Positions 1 to 8,215 of a DNA stretch of 64,000 bases are shown one piece after another (positions within the stretch are counted from its first letter, which is position 1; each line of letters starts with the position of its first letter). The stretch is taken from positions 62,001 to 126,000 of the forward strand of contig NZ_BAAAQN010000020.1 in the NCBI RefSeq assembly GCF_039531695.1, read 5' to 3'. The position numbers were made by a program, and so were the translations under genes. Source of the stretch: Catenulispora yoronensis. GTDB lineage: Bacteria; Actinomycetota; Actinomycetes; Streptomycetales; Catenulisporaceae. The notes under the pieces were generated by a model. That model worked only from the letters and a program-made list of their open reading frames with translations. It made no database searches and was not told the origin of the DNA.

Positions 1-700
1 CGGCGGCGACCTCGCCCTCGTGGAGGACGATGAGGTGGTCGGCGTAGCGCGCGGCCTGGTTCAGGTCGTGCAGCACCGCCACCAGCGTCCGGCCCTGCTC
101 CTCGTGCAGGCGCGCGCAGAGGTCCAGGAACTCGACCTGATGCGCGATGTCGAGATAGGTGGTCGGCTCGTCGAGCAGCAGCAGCGGTGTCTCCTGCGCC
201 AGCGCCATCGCGGCCCAGACCCGCTGCCGCTGCCCGCCCGACAGCTCGTCGACGGCACGCTCGGCGAGCGCCGCCACTCCGGTGGCCGCCATCGCCTCGG
301 CCGTGGCCCGCTCGTCAGCCTCCGACCATCGCCGCAGCAGCCCTTGGTGCGGATGCCGGCCGCAGGCGACGAGTTCGGCGACCGTGATGCCGTCCGGCGC
401 GGTGGGGGACTGGGGCAGCAGCCCGACGGTGCGGGCCACCTGGCGGGTCGGGAGCGAGGCGATGGCGGCGCCGTCCAAAAGCACGGACCCGGCGGCCGGG
501 CGCAGCAGGCGGGCGAGCGCGCGCAGCAGGGTCGACTTGCCGCAGCCGTTGGGGCCGATGATGACGGTGAACGAGTTGTCCGGGATCGCTATGGTCAGCT
601 CCTCGGCGACGACGCGGTGGTCGTAGGCGAGGGTGACGCCGTGGGCGGCGAGGCGCGAGGGGGCGGCGGTGGCCGGTCGCGGGCCGTCGGTGGTGGTCAT
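1..700 (-). CDS. Fe3+-siderophore ABC transporter ATPase (3' end outside window)
   Basis: Cytoplasmic ATPase that would power siderophore-iron import through the two FecCD-type permeases encoded just upstream. About 233 residues are visible. The Walker A motif GPNGCGKST is at residues 49-57, the ABC signature LSGGQRQR at about 153-160, and Walker B LLLLDEPT ends near 179, all intact. The fold and the sequence GRHPHQGLLRRW fit the FecE/FepC group. The ATG at 700 starts a reading frame that runs off position 1, so the C-terminus is missing. It lies 71 bases after the stop of the second permease and is the third gene of an iron-box operon. Family assignment is firm; the transported siderophore is unknown. 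Confidence 0.93.
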   Translation of the reverse strand, partial: MTTTDGPRPATAAPSRLAAHGVTLAYDHRVVAEELTIAIPDNSFTVIIGPNGCGKSTLLRALARLLRPAAGSVLLDGAAIASLPTRQVARTVGLLPQSPTAPDGITVAELVACGRHPHQGLLRRWSEADERATAEAMAATGVAALAERAVDELSGGQRQRVWAAMALAQETPLLLLDEPTTYLDIAHQVEFLDLCARLHEEQGRTLVAVLHDLNQAARYADHLIVLHEGEVAA

Positions 701-771
701 GGAATCCGAATCCTTGGATGGTGGGGGTGATTGCGGAGGCGAAGGAGAGAGCGGCTTGGTCCCGGGTCGGC

Positions 772-1842
772 TCACGTCCGCCGCCGGTCCTGTCCGACCG
801 CCAGCAGCCAGATCAGGTAGCAGCCCCCGAACAACCCGGTCACCACGCCCGCCGGCACCTGTCGGCCCGGCACCGCGTGCTGCGCCAGCCAGTCCGACAC
901 CACCAGCAGCGCCGAGCCCAGCAGCGCGGACGGCAGCAGGTTCGGACCCGGTGCCCGCGTCAGCCGCCGCGCGAGCTGGGGCGCCGTCAGCGCGACGAAC
1001 GCCACAGGTCCGGCGGCGGCCGCGGCGAGCGCCGACAGCAGTACCGTGCACGTCAGCGCGAGGATCCGGGTGCCCGCGGTCCGGACGCCGAGTGCGTGCG
1101 CCGCGTCGTCCCCGAGCTCCAGCATCCGCAGCGACCGCGACAGTCCCAGCGCCGCCGCCGGCGTCGCCAGCGCCAGGCCGACCAGCACCGGCGCCGCGTC
1201 GTTCCAGCCGCGGCCGTCCAGGCTGCCGGTCAGCCACAGCATGGCCCGGGCCGCGTCGGTGAGCTGGGCCTTGGTCAGCAGATAGCTGTTCACCCCGGTC
1301 AGGATCGCGGTGACGCCGATGCCGACCATCACCAGCCGGTTGCCGTGCATACCGCCGTGCCGGGCCAGCGCGAAGATCAGTATCCCGGCCGCCGCGCCGC
1401 CCACGACCGCGCCGCCGGCCAGCGCCGCGCTGCCGCCCCCGGCGACGACCACGACGACCAGCGCCCCGGTCGACGCCCCCTGGGTGAAGCCGAGCATGTC
1501 CGGGCTGCCCAGCGGGTTGCGGACCATCGACTGCGATATCGCGCCGGCCAGCGCCAACGCCGCGCCGGCGGCCAGGGCCGTGGCCACCCGGGGCAGGCGC
1601 AGCTCCCGGACCACCAGCCGGTCGCCCGCGTCGCCGCCGCCGGTCAGGGCCTTGATCACGTCGGTGGCCGCGATGTGGTAGTCGCCGCTGCCCAGCGCGA
1701 AGACCGCCGCGGCGACCGCCGTCAGCGCCAGGGCCAGGCACACGGTGCCGGTGCGGGCCCGCCGCCGCCCGCGGGGCCCGGTCCTGCTTCTCTGACGCGG
1801 GGAACGCAGATCGCCGACCTCGACAGTGCCCACGCCGCTCAC
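772..1842 (-). CDS. FecCD-family siderophore ABC permease, second subunit
   Basis: Integral membrane permease of the FecCD/BtuC family, 356 residues, the usual length. The conserved stretch LRLPRVATALAAGAALALAGAISQ and the pairs MVRNPLGSPDMLG and LELGDDAAHALGVR (the loop contacting the ATPase) are visible, with about nine or ten hydrophobic segments. I chose the GTG at 1842 because it overlaps the upstream permease stop by four bases (GTGA), the usual coupling in this window. The reading frame stays open further upstream, but that is inside the neighbouring gene. It should form a heterodimer with the first permease and be co-transcribed with the ATPase. Confidence 0.93.
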   Translation of the reverse strand: MSGVGTVEVGDLRSPRQRSRTGPRGRRRARTGTVCLALALTAVAAAVFALGSGDYHIAATDVIKALTGGGDAGDRLVVRELRLPRVATALAAGAALALAGAISQSMVRNPLGSPDMLGFTQGASTGALVVVVVAGGGSAALAGGAVVGGAAAGILIFALARHGGMHGNRLVMVGIGVTAILTGVNSYLLTKAQLTDAARAMLWLTGSLDGRGWNDAAPVLVGLALATPAAALGLSRSLRMLELGDDAAHALGVRTAGTRILALTCTVLLSALAAAAAGPVAFVALTAPQLARRLTRAPGPNLLPSALLGSALLVVSDWLAQHAVPGRQVPAGVVTGLFGGCYLIWLLAVGQDRRRT

Positions 1843-3260
1843 AGCCGCACCGCCTTTCCGCGCCGCCGCAGCAGGAAGTACAGGAACACCGGTCCGCCCA
1901 CGACGCTGGTCACCACGCCGACCTGGACCTCGCCCGGCCGGGCCACGACCCGTCCCAGCACATCGGCCCCCAGCAGCAGCACCGGGGCCAGGATCGCGCA
2001 GTAGGGCAGCACCCACCGCAGGTCCGGCCCGGTGAGCGAGCGCACGATGTGCGGGACGGTCAGCCCCACGAACACGATCGGTCCGCACGCCGCCGTGGCC
2101 GCCCCGCACAGCAGCGTCACGACCCCGATCGACGCCGCGCGGATCACCGCGGGCCGCGAACCCAGCGCCCGCGCCGCGTCGTCGCCGAGCGCGAGGGCGT
2201 TCAGCGGCCGCGCCAGCACCAGCGCCGCCACGATCCCGGCGCCGATGAACGGCAGCACCGAGGTGACGGTCGCCGGTGCGGCACTGGCCAGGGACCCGGT
2301 GGTCCAGAACCGCATGGCCTCCAACGATTTCGAGTCCAGCAGCATCACGGCACTGACGTAGGAGAACAGCGCGGCGTTCAACGCGGCCCCGGCCAGCGCC
2401 AGCCGCGCCGGAGTGGCCGACCGGCCGCCGCCGACAACGTACCCGGCGGCCGTCACGACGCCCGCGCCGAGCAGCGCCGGCCAGATGTAGCCGCCGAAGT
2501 CGGTGACGCCGAACACCCACGTCGCCGTCGCGACCGCGGCCGCCGCCCCGGCGTTGACGCCGAGCAGCCCCGGATCGGCCAGCGGATTGCGGGTCACGGT
2601 CTGGAGCATCGCACCCGCCAGCCCGATGGCGGTCCCGACCAGCAGCCCGAGCACAGTGCGCGGCAGCCGCATACGGTGCACGACCGGGTAGGCGGGGGAC
2701 GCCGGATCGGTCAGCCCGCGCCAGACCTCGGACGGCGACAGCGCCCGGGCCCCGAGGCCGATGCTCAGCACGAGCGCCAGTGCCAGCAGCAGGGCGGCGA
2801 GGGCGAGGCCGGTCACGCGGGCCGAGTGTGTTGAGGGGGCCGAGGGGGCCGAATGGGCTGAGGGAGGAGCCGAGCGGGCCGAGCGGGTTGAGGGAGCTGC
2901 GGGGGCTGAGGGCGCCGAGCGGGCCGAATGGGTTGAGGGAGGAGCCGAGCGGGCCGAGCGGGTTGGGGGCGCCGAGCCGGTTGAGGAAGCCGAGCGGGCC
3001 GAATGGGTTGAGGAAGCCGAGGGGGCCGAGCGGTTCTGGAAGCCTGGCGGGCCGGGGGGAGCGGCGGTGCCCGGGGTCGGCGAGGGTGCTGTCCGGCCCG
3101 AGTGCTCTGTCCCTCCCACGTGCTCTGTCTCTCCCGACTCTCCCGAGGGTTCTGCCTTTCCCGAGGGTTCTGTCATGCCCGAGGGATGCGAGGTCCCCGG
3201 CGGGTCGAGTTTTTCCGGCGAAGCGGCGATAGCGGTCAAGTCCTGGCTCCGGATCGGCAT
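1839..3260 (-). CDS. FecCD-family siderophore ABC permease with repetitive N-terminal extension
   Basis: Membrane permease for ferric-siderophore import and first gene of its operon. Residues 149-473 are a standard FecCD permease (RMRLPRTVLGLLVGTAIGLAG, TVTRNPLADPGLLG, LGDDAARALGSR). The first 148 residues have no family counterpart and are built of repeats such as STHSARSAP and Ser/Ala/Pro runs. The ATG at 3260 gives the long form; a GTG at 2816, without an obvious ribosome binding site, would give a normal 325-residue protein and leave a roughly 480-base repetitive leader after the iron box. The frame is open without stops through the repeats, which favours translation but does not prove it. 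Likely repressed by an IdeR/DmdR-type regulator with iron. Confidence 0.88.
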   Translation of the reverse strand: MPIRSQDLTAIAASPEKLDPPGTSHPSGMTEPSGKAEPSGESGETEHVGGTEHSGRTAPSPTPGTAAPPGPPGFQNRSAPSASSTHSARSASSTGSAPPTRSARSAPPSTHSARSAPSAPAAPSTRSARSAPPSAHSAPSAPSTHSARVTGLALAALLLALALVLSIGLGARALSPSEVWRGLTDPASPAYPVVHRMRLPRTVLGLLVGTAIGLAGAMLQTVTRNPLADPGLLGVNAGAAAAVATATWVFGVTDFGGYIWPALLGAGVVTAAGYVVGGGRSATPARLALAGAALNAALFSYVSAVMLLDSKSLEAMRFWTTGSLASAAPATVTSVLPFIGAGIVAALVLARPLNALALGDDAARALGSRPAVIRAASIGVVTLLCGAATAACGPIVFVGLTVPHIVRSLTGPDLRWVLPYCAILAPVLLLGADVLGRVVARPGEVQVGVVTSVVGGPVFLYFLLRRRGKAVRL

Positions 3261-3291
3261 GCGGGCGGGCTCCCCCCTTGCGGGATCGAAT

Positions 3292-3310
3292 GGAGGTTAG
3301 GCTAACCTAA
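3292..3310. promoter_or_regulatory. Iron box (IdeR/DmdR-type operator) between divergent uptake genes
   Basis: The core AGGTTAGGCTAACCT (3294-3308) is a perfect palindrome around a central G. The 19-base site matches the known actinobacterial iron-box consensus TTAGGTTAGGCTAACCTAA at 17 positions. It sits 32 bases before the permease ATG and 54 before the binding-protein ATG, so one site could control both directions. Iron-dependent repression is inferred from this family of sites. Confidence 0.9.
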
Positions 3311-3363
3311 CTCCCGCGCGCTTCCGCCACCACCCTCATCCCTTGACAAGAAAGCGATATCCG

Positions 3364-4428
3364 ATGCCGTACGAACGCCCTGCTCGCTCCCTGTCCCGTC
3401 GCCGCCTCCTGACCCGTGGGGGAGCGGCGGTCGGCGCGCTCGGCGCCGGGGCGTTCCTCGCCGCGTGCGGCAGCGACAAGAGCGGCAAGTCCGACGGCGC
3501 GAAGCCCGCCTCCGCCGCGGCCACCTCGTCCGGGCCGTGGAGCTTCACCGACGACCGCAAGCAGCCCGCCGCCGCCAAGAGCGCCCCGGCCCGCATCGTC
3601 GCCTACACCGGCACCGCCGCGGCGCTCGTCGACCTCGGTCTCGGCGACCGCATCGTCGGCGTGTTCGGCGAGACCCTCGGTGCCGACGGCAAGGCGCTGC
3701 CCGAGGCCGGTGCGCTGGACGTCGGCAAGGTCACCGTTCTGGGCAACGCCTGGGGCGAGTTCAACGTCGAGAAGTACGCCGCGCTGCGGCCCGAGGTGCT
3801 CGTCACGCACATGTACGACGCCGGCGCGCTCTGGTACGTCCCGGACGAGAGCAAGGACAAGATCCTCAAGCTCGCGCCGAGCGTCGGCATCGAGGTCGCC
3901 AAGGTCTCGCTGCCCACCCCGATCCGCCGCTACACCGAGCTCGCCGCCTCGCTCGGCGCGGACCTGAACGCCAAGCCCGTGCTCGACGCCAAGGCCCGGT
4001 TCGAGGCCGCCGCCGAGAGCCTGCGCCAGGCCGCCAAGGCCGCCAACGGCCTCCGCGTACTCGCCGCCTCCGGCAGCCCCGACGTCTTCTACGCCTCCAA
4101 CCCCGGCATCAGCACCGACCTGATGTACTTCACCGAACTCGGCGTCGACATCATCGTCCCGACCAAGCTCGACGCCGGCGACTACTACGAGAGCCTGAGC
4201 TGGGAGAACGCCGACAAGTACCAGGCCGACCTGATCCTGCTCGACAGCCGCACCATCTCGTTGCAGCCCAAGGACCTCGCCGCCAAGCCCGGCTGGGCCG
4301 CCCTGCCGGCCGTGAAGGCGAACCAGGTCACCCCCTGGGACACGGTGCCGCGCTTCTCCTACGCCGGCGCCGCCCCGCTGCTGGAGCGACTCGCCACCGC
4401 GATCCAGAGTGCGAAGAAGGTGGCGTGA
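3364..4428 (+). CDS. Fe3+-siderophore ABC transporter substrate-binding lipoprotein
   Basis: Extracellular lipid-anchored receptor that hands ferric siderophore to the divergently encoded permease/ATPase. The 354-residue product starts with a twin-arginine-like SRRRLL at 11-16, a hydrophobic stretch, and a lipobox LAAC with the acylated Cys at 35. The rest matches the periplasmic-binding fold PF01497: two lobes with a long connecting helix and the FNVEKYAALRPEVLVTH-type motif. I chose the ATG at 3364 over an in-frame TTG at 3343 because a purine-rich AGAAAG lies about ten bases before it. The next gene begins three bases after its stop, so the two form an operon under the iron box. Confidence 0.93.
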   Translation: MPYERPARSLSRRRLLTRGGAAVGALGAGAFLAACGSDKSGKSDGAKPASAAATSSGPWSFTDDRKQPAAAKSAPARIVAYTGTAAALVDLGLGDRIVGVFGETLGADGKALPEAGALDVGKVTVLGNAWGEFNVEKYAALRPEVLVTHMYDAGALWYVPDESKDKILKLAPSVGIEVAKVSLPTPIRRYTELAASLGADLNAKPVLDAKARFEAAAESLRQAAKAANGLRVLAASGSPDVFYASNPGISTDLMYFTELGVDIIVPTKLDAGDYYESLSWENADKYQADLILLDSRTISLQPKDLAAKPGWAALPAVKANQVTPWDTVPRFSYAGAAPLLERLATAIQSAKKVA

Positions 4429-4431
4429 GTC

Positions 4432-5370
4432 ATGCCCCAAGCGCAAGTCCAGACCGAGCCTGATCTCGGCGCGCAGTACCGCATCGTCGAAGCGGTCGTG
4501 AGCCGCGCTGTTCGGATCAGCCCCTCGCTGATGCGGATCACCTTCGGCGGCGAGGAACTCCGGGGCCTGAGCAGCGGCGGTCGGGACCAGAGCCTCACGC
4601 TGTTCCTTCCGCGCCCCGGCGAAGACACCCCGCTGGTGCCGCCGGAGTTCGACGCCGAGTGGTACACCCGCTGGCGCGCGCTGCCGCACGACCGGCGCGC
4701 CATCATGCGCTCCTACACCGTGCGCTCCCAGGACCCGGTCAGCCACGAGCTGGACATCGACTTCGTGCTGCACGGCGTCGACGGCCAGGCTTCGCACCCC
4801 GTCGGCCCGGCCGCGGCCTGGGCCGCGCGCGCCGTCCCCGGCGACCGCGTCACCCTCCTCGGCCCGGCGCTCGCCGACAACCGCAGCGTCGCCTTCCTCC
4901 CGCCGCCCGACGCGACGCGGATCATCCTGGCCGCCGACGAAACAGCGCTCCCGGCGGTCGGCGGCATCCTCGAATGGCTTCCGGCCGGGGCGAAGGTCCA
5001 GGCCTGGGTCGAGGTCCCCGACGTGCGCGACCTCCAGACCATCGAGACCGCCGCCGACGTCCACATCGAGTGGTTGGTGCGCCAACCTGGCCGACGTCCC
5101 GGCACCGCTGTCGTCGACGCGATCCGCGCCGCCGAACCAGCACCCGCCGAACCAGCGTCCACCGAACCACCACCCGCCGAACCAGCGTCCACCGAACCCG
5201 ACCCCGGCCTCTACGTCTGGATCGCCGGCGAGTCCACCCTCGTCAAAACCCTGCGTCGCCACTTCGTCCGGGACCTCGGCCTGCACCGTTCCCGCGTGGC
5301 CTTCGTCGGCTACTGGCGTCTCGGCGCCTCCGAGGAGCAGCTCCGCGTCGAACGCGAAACAGAGGGCTGA
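4432..5370 (+). CDS. Siderophore-interacting flavoprotein (SIP/ViuB-type ferric reductase)
   Basis: Cytoplasmic FAD enzyme that releases iron from imported siderophores by reducing Fe3+, using NAD(P)H or ferredoxin. The N-terminal FAD domain has the family motif MRSYTVRS near residues 87-94; the C-terminal SIP domain ends in GYWRLGASEEQLR. At 312 residues it is slightly long because of a repeated acidic insert (AEPAPAEPASTEP and copies, about 232-258, DNA near 5125-5200) inside the C-terminal domain, close to a surface loop. The ATG at 4432 lies three bases after the binding-protein stop. Function follows from the family and the iron-box operon. Confidence 0.92.
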   Translation: MPQAQVQTEPDLGAQYRIVEAVVSRAVRISPSLMRITFGGEELRGLSSGGRDQSLTLFLPRPGEDTPLVPPEFDAEWYTRWRALPHDRRAIMRSYTVRSQDPVSHELDIDFVLHGVDGQASHPVGPAAAWAARAVPGDRVTLLGPALADNRSVAFLPPPDATRIILAADETALPAVGGILEWLPAGAKVQAWVEVPDVRDLQTIETAADVHIEWLVRQPGRRPGTAVVDAIRAAEPAPAEPASTEPPPAEPASTEPDPGLYVWIAGESTLVKTLRRHFVRDLGLHRSRVAFVGYWRLGASEEQLRVERETEG

Positions 5371-5398
5371 CACACCCCGCAGCGGCACCGGAAAAGCC

Positions 5399-5431
5399 CC
5401 GGGGGCGCCGCGGAATCCGCGACGCCCCCGG
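5399..5431. terminator. Hairpin between convergent genes
   Basis: CCGGGGGCG and CGCCCCCGG pair perfectly, with a further inner CGCGG/CCGCG pairing, between the stops of the SIP gene and the first sedolisin. There is no T-run, as is usual in high-GC actinobacteria. It could end transcripts from both sides. Confidence 0.7.
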
Positions 5432-5461
5432 AGTTCACTCACTCATCGGGATCTGCCAGCT

Positions 5462-7699
5462 TCAGCAGGCCCCGTTGTCCGTCCACACGGCCCACGACTG
5501 CGGCGCGCCCGGGGTGGCCCCGGTCGAGTACCAGGTCGACGTGTACTTGTGCCCGTTGTAGGACACCACGTCGCCCGGCACGTACGCCTTCGTCGCGCTC
5601 CACGGCGTCAGGTTCGTGCAGCCGCCACTGCCCCCGCCGCTGATCGTCCAGCTGAAGCTGGCCGAACCGCTGGCGGTGCCCGAGGACGCGGTCACCGTCA
5701 CCGAATACGTGGCGGCGGTGGTCGGCGTCCCGGAGATCAACCCGGTCGAGGCGTTGATCGACAGCCCGGCCGGCAGGCCGGTCGCGGAGTAGGTCAGCGC
5801 GTTGCCGGCCGAGTCCGTGGCGTTGATCTGCAGCGACAGCGCGGTGCCGACGGTCCCGGTCTGGCTCCCCGGGTTGGTCACCGAGACGGTCTCGTTGCCG
5901 GTCCCGCCGGTGATCGTCCACGTGAAGTTGACCGACGCCGAGGCGGTGCCCGAGGACGCCGACGCCGTCACCGCGTAGGTGCCCGCGGTGGTCGGGGTGC
6001 CGGAGATCAGCCCGCTGGCCGAGTTGACCGACAGCCCGGCCGGCAGGCCGGTCGCGGAGAAGGTCAGCGTCTTGCCGGCCGAGTCGGTCGCCTTCAAGGG
6101 CAGCGACGTCGCCGTGCCGACGGTCCCGGCCTGGTCGTCCGGCGTGGACATGGTCACCGTCTCGCTGGTCCCGCCGGTGACCGTCCAGCTGAAGCCGGCC
6201 GATCCGCTGGCGGTGCCCGAGGAGGCGGTCACCGTGACCGAGTACGTCCCGGCCGTGGTCGGGGTGCCGGAGATCAGCCCGCTGGCGGAGTTGATCGACA
6301 GCCCGGCCGGCAGGCCGGTGGCGGAGTAGGTCAGCGTCTTGCCGGCCGAGTCCGTCGCCCGGATCTGCAGCGACGCCGCCGTGCCGACCGTCCCGCTCTG
6401 GCTGCCGGGGTTGGTCACCGAGACGGTCTCGGCGGCCGTGCCCGGGGTGAAGCCGCTGGTGCCGTTGGGCGTGCCCCAGCCGGTCGGCCCGTCATACCCC
6501 GTCCCCGCGGTGCAGAAGTAGGCCGGCGAGCAGCTGCCGTTGCGGCCGCTGGTCACGTCGTTGAAGCTGCTCGTGTGCTTGTACGGGTACTGCGCCGCGC
6601 GGTCGCCCGCGTTCGGCGCCCCGGCCAGCGCCCACACCGAGGCGATGATCGGGGACGACGCCGAGGTGCCGCCGTACACCGACCAGCCGCTGCCGCCGTA
6701 GGTCTGGTAGACCGCGACGCCGGTGGCCGGGTCGGCGACCGCCGAGACGTCCGCCTCCATCCGGCGCGAGCAGCCCGTGTCGGTCTGCCACGACGGCTTC
6801 GGGTCGTACGACGAGCAGCCCGAGCCGGTGCCCTCCGAGGCGGAGGTGTACCACACCGACTCGGTCCACCCGCGCGTTCCGCCGCCCCGGTTCAGCGAGG
6901 TGCCGCCGACCGCCGTCACGTACTGCGACGTCGCCGGGTACTCCGAGCCGTAGGCCGAGTCGCCGGTGCTGGCCGTGATGGCCACGCCCGGGTGGTTGAA
7001 GTAGGAGGAGTCGTAGGACGTGTCCGCCGACTCCTCCGAACCGCCGTAGCTGTTGGACACGTACTTCGCGCCCAGCGACACCGCGGTGTTCACCGCGGCG
7101 CCCAGGTTGGTCATGTCCGCGGTGCTGGCCTCGACCAGCAGGATGTGGCACTGCGGGCAGGTCGCCGAGACCATGTCCAGGTCCAGGGAGATCTCCCCGG
7201 CCCAGCCGGTGTCCGGCGACGGGTAGCTGCTGCCGCCGTTCTGGTCGACCTTGCGGAAGCAGCCGTTCGCCGTGGTGCACGCCGGCAGTCCGTAGTTCGA
7301 CCGGTACTTCGCCAGGTCGCTCTCGGCGTTCGGGTCGTCCTGCGCGTCGACGATGGCCACGGTCTGGCCCGAGCCGCCGGACGGCAGGTTGTACGCGCTG
7401 GCCAGGTCCGAGGGACCGTAGCCGGAGACCGCGAGCGCGGGGGACAGGCCCGACGGCAGGTCTGTGCGCTTCAGCGCCAGACACGCCATCTGCCCCGGCC
7501 GCGTGGGTGCGGCACAAGAGCGCTCGGTGGTCGGGTGGGAGGAGGTGGTGCTGGTGGGAGAGGTGACGGAAGGGGCGCTCGACGCGGCCGAAGCCGAGGT
7601 AGAGACACCACCCCACGCCAAAGCGGCTGCGGCCCCCAGGGCCAACAGCCGGGCGGTCCAGGGGGACCGTCCGCGTGACGCCGAGCGAAGGTTGTCCAC
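5462..7699 (-). CDS. Secreted sedolisin (S53 peptidase) with three Ig-like repeats and a CBM5/12-type domain
   Basis: Exported serine-carboxyl endopeptidase, expected to work in acid outside the cell. The 745-residue product has a signal peptide (1-38), a catalytic domain of about 95-415, three putative-Ig (He_PIG) repeats at about 423-508, 514-598 and 604-687, and a short C-terminal module (694-745) with the WSATKAYVPGDVVSYNGHKY pattern of chitin-binding CBM5/12. Catalytic residues by comparison with kumamolisin are Glu169, Asp173, oxyanion Asp247 and Ser346 in GGTSASSP; Asp381 and Asp403 fit the calcium site. The GTG at 7699 has AAGGAGT seven bases before it, so it beats longer frames. No long Pro-kumamolisin prodomain is evident. 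The Ig repeats are very alike, suggesting recent internal duplication. Confidence 0.92.
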   Translation of the reverse strand: MDNLRSASRGRSPWTARLLALGAAAALAWGGVSTSASAASSAPSVTSPTSTTSSHPTTERSCAAPTRPGQMACLALKRTDLPSGLSPALAVSGYGPSDLASAYNLPSGGSGQTVAIVDAQDDPNAESDLAKYRSNYGLPACTTANGCFRKVDQNGGSSYPSPDTGWAGEISLDLDMVSATCPQCHILLVEASTADMTNLGAAVNTAVSLGAKYVSNSYGGSEESADTSYDSSYFNHPGVAITASTGDSAYGSEYPATSQYVTAVGGTSLNRGGGTRGWTESVWYTSASEGTGSGCSSYDPKPSWQTDTGCSRRMEADVSAVADPATGVAVYQTYGGSGWSVYGGTSASSPIIASVWALAGAPNAGDRAAQYPYKHTSSFNDVTSGRNGSCSPAYFCTAGTGYDGPTGWGTPNGTSGFTPGTAAETVSVTNPGSQSGTVGTAASLQIRATDSAGKTLTYSATGLPAGLSINSASGLISGTPTTAGTYSVTVTASSGTASGSAGFSWTVTGGTSETVTMSTPDDQAGTVGTATSLPLKATDSAGKTLTFSATGLPAGLSVNSASGLISGTPTTAGTYAVTASASSGTASASVNFTWTITGGTGNETVSVTNPGSQTGTVGTALSLQINATDSAGNALTYSATGLPAGLSINASTGLISGTPTTAATYSVTVTASSGTASGSASFSWTISGGGSGGCTNLTPWSATKAYVPGDVVSYNGHKYTSTWYSTGATPGAPQSWAVWTDNGAC

Positions 7700-7980
7700 T
7701 CGGACTCCTTTCCGTGGCAGGGGACCAGAGACCCGCGGCGCACCGCGAGCCTGCTGCGTCCTGGAATGGGAATCGGCGGCCGACCAGTGGGTGTGGCCGG
7801 CCGCCCCGCTCAGCGGCACCGTATTAGCCCCCAGAGGTCTAGACAACGTGTCCGTGCCCTGGGCCTCTCCTTGACTTGGCCTCGTCGCGGCCCTCCCTGG
7901 CCGGAACTCGACCCTTGCTTTACTCCTGTCAAACCCCAACAGGGGATCACCAGGCTGCGGCGCGTGCTAAATACGAGCAG

Positions 7981-8025
7981 GACACGAAGACCGCCGGGCG
8001 GGGGGTGCCGGGCGGTCTTCGTGTC
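7981..8025 (-). terminator. 15-bp perfect hairpin after the second sedolisin
   Basis: GACACGAAGACCGCC (7981-7995) pairs perfectly with GGCGGTCTTCGTGTC (8011-8025) across a 15-base loop. It lies about 190 bases after the stop of the second sedolisin and before the first, so it probably separates their transcripts. Confidence 0.7.
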
Positions 8026-8091
8026 AGTGGGATCTTCGTGGCTGCTCGGTGGCGGGTGGTTTCGGTGGCGTTCTGTCGGGTGTGTCCTGGC

Positions 8092-8146
8092 GGATGCGTA
8101 CTGGCGGGTGCGCACTGTCGGGTGCGTACTGTCAGTGCGTTCAGTC
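8092..8146. repeat. 14-bp tandem repeat
   Basis: Four imperfect units with consensus GGGTGCGYACTGTC begin at 8092, 8106, 8120 and 8134 with exact 14-base spacing (the last is 13). They sit in the 3' flank of the second sedolisin. No function is evident. Confidence 0.75.
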
Positions 8147-8215
8147 AGGCGGAGGTGGTGCCGGGCCCGACCTGGCGCCGGCCCAGGTCGGACCCGACAC
8201 CGGCTTTGTCGGCGG

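Larger units (their letters stand above)
7700..8215. other. Intergenic region between the two sedolisins
   Basis: About 516 bases without a convincing gene. It holds a 15-bp perfect hairpin and a short tandem repeat (listed separately), and presumably the promoter of the first sedolisin in its lower half. The weak open frames here lack ribosome binding sites and normal codon bias. Confidence 0.6.

Noticed and set aside
2049..2834. Long plus-strand open frames opposite the permease genes
   Set aside because: In DNA with GC-rich third positions, antisense frames stay open by chance. These have Arg/Gly/His-heavy products, no domains and lie opposite clear FecCD genes.
3343..3363. TTG start for the siderophore-binding protein, or TTGACA as a -35 box
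   Set aside because: The ATG at 3364 gives a normal Tat/lipoprotein signal; no -10 element lies at the right distance from the TTGACA.
1..5370. Siderophore biosynthesis cluster
   Set aside because: Only uptake and reduction genes are visible; no NRPS, NIS synthetase or ornithine hydroxylase is present in the window.
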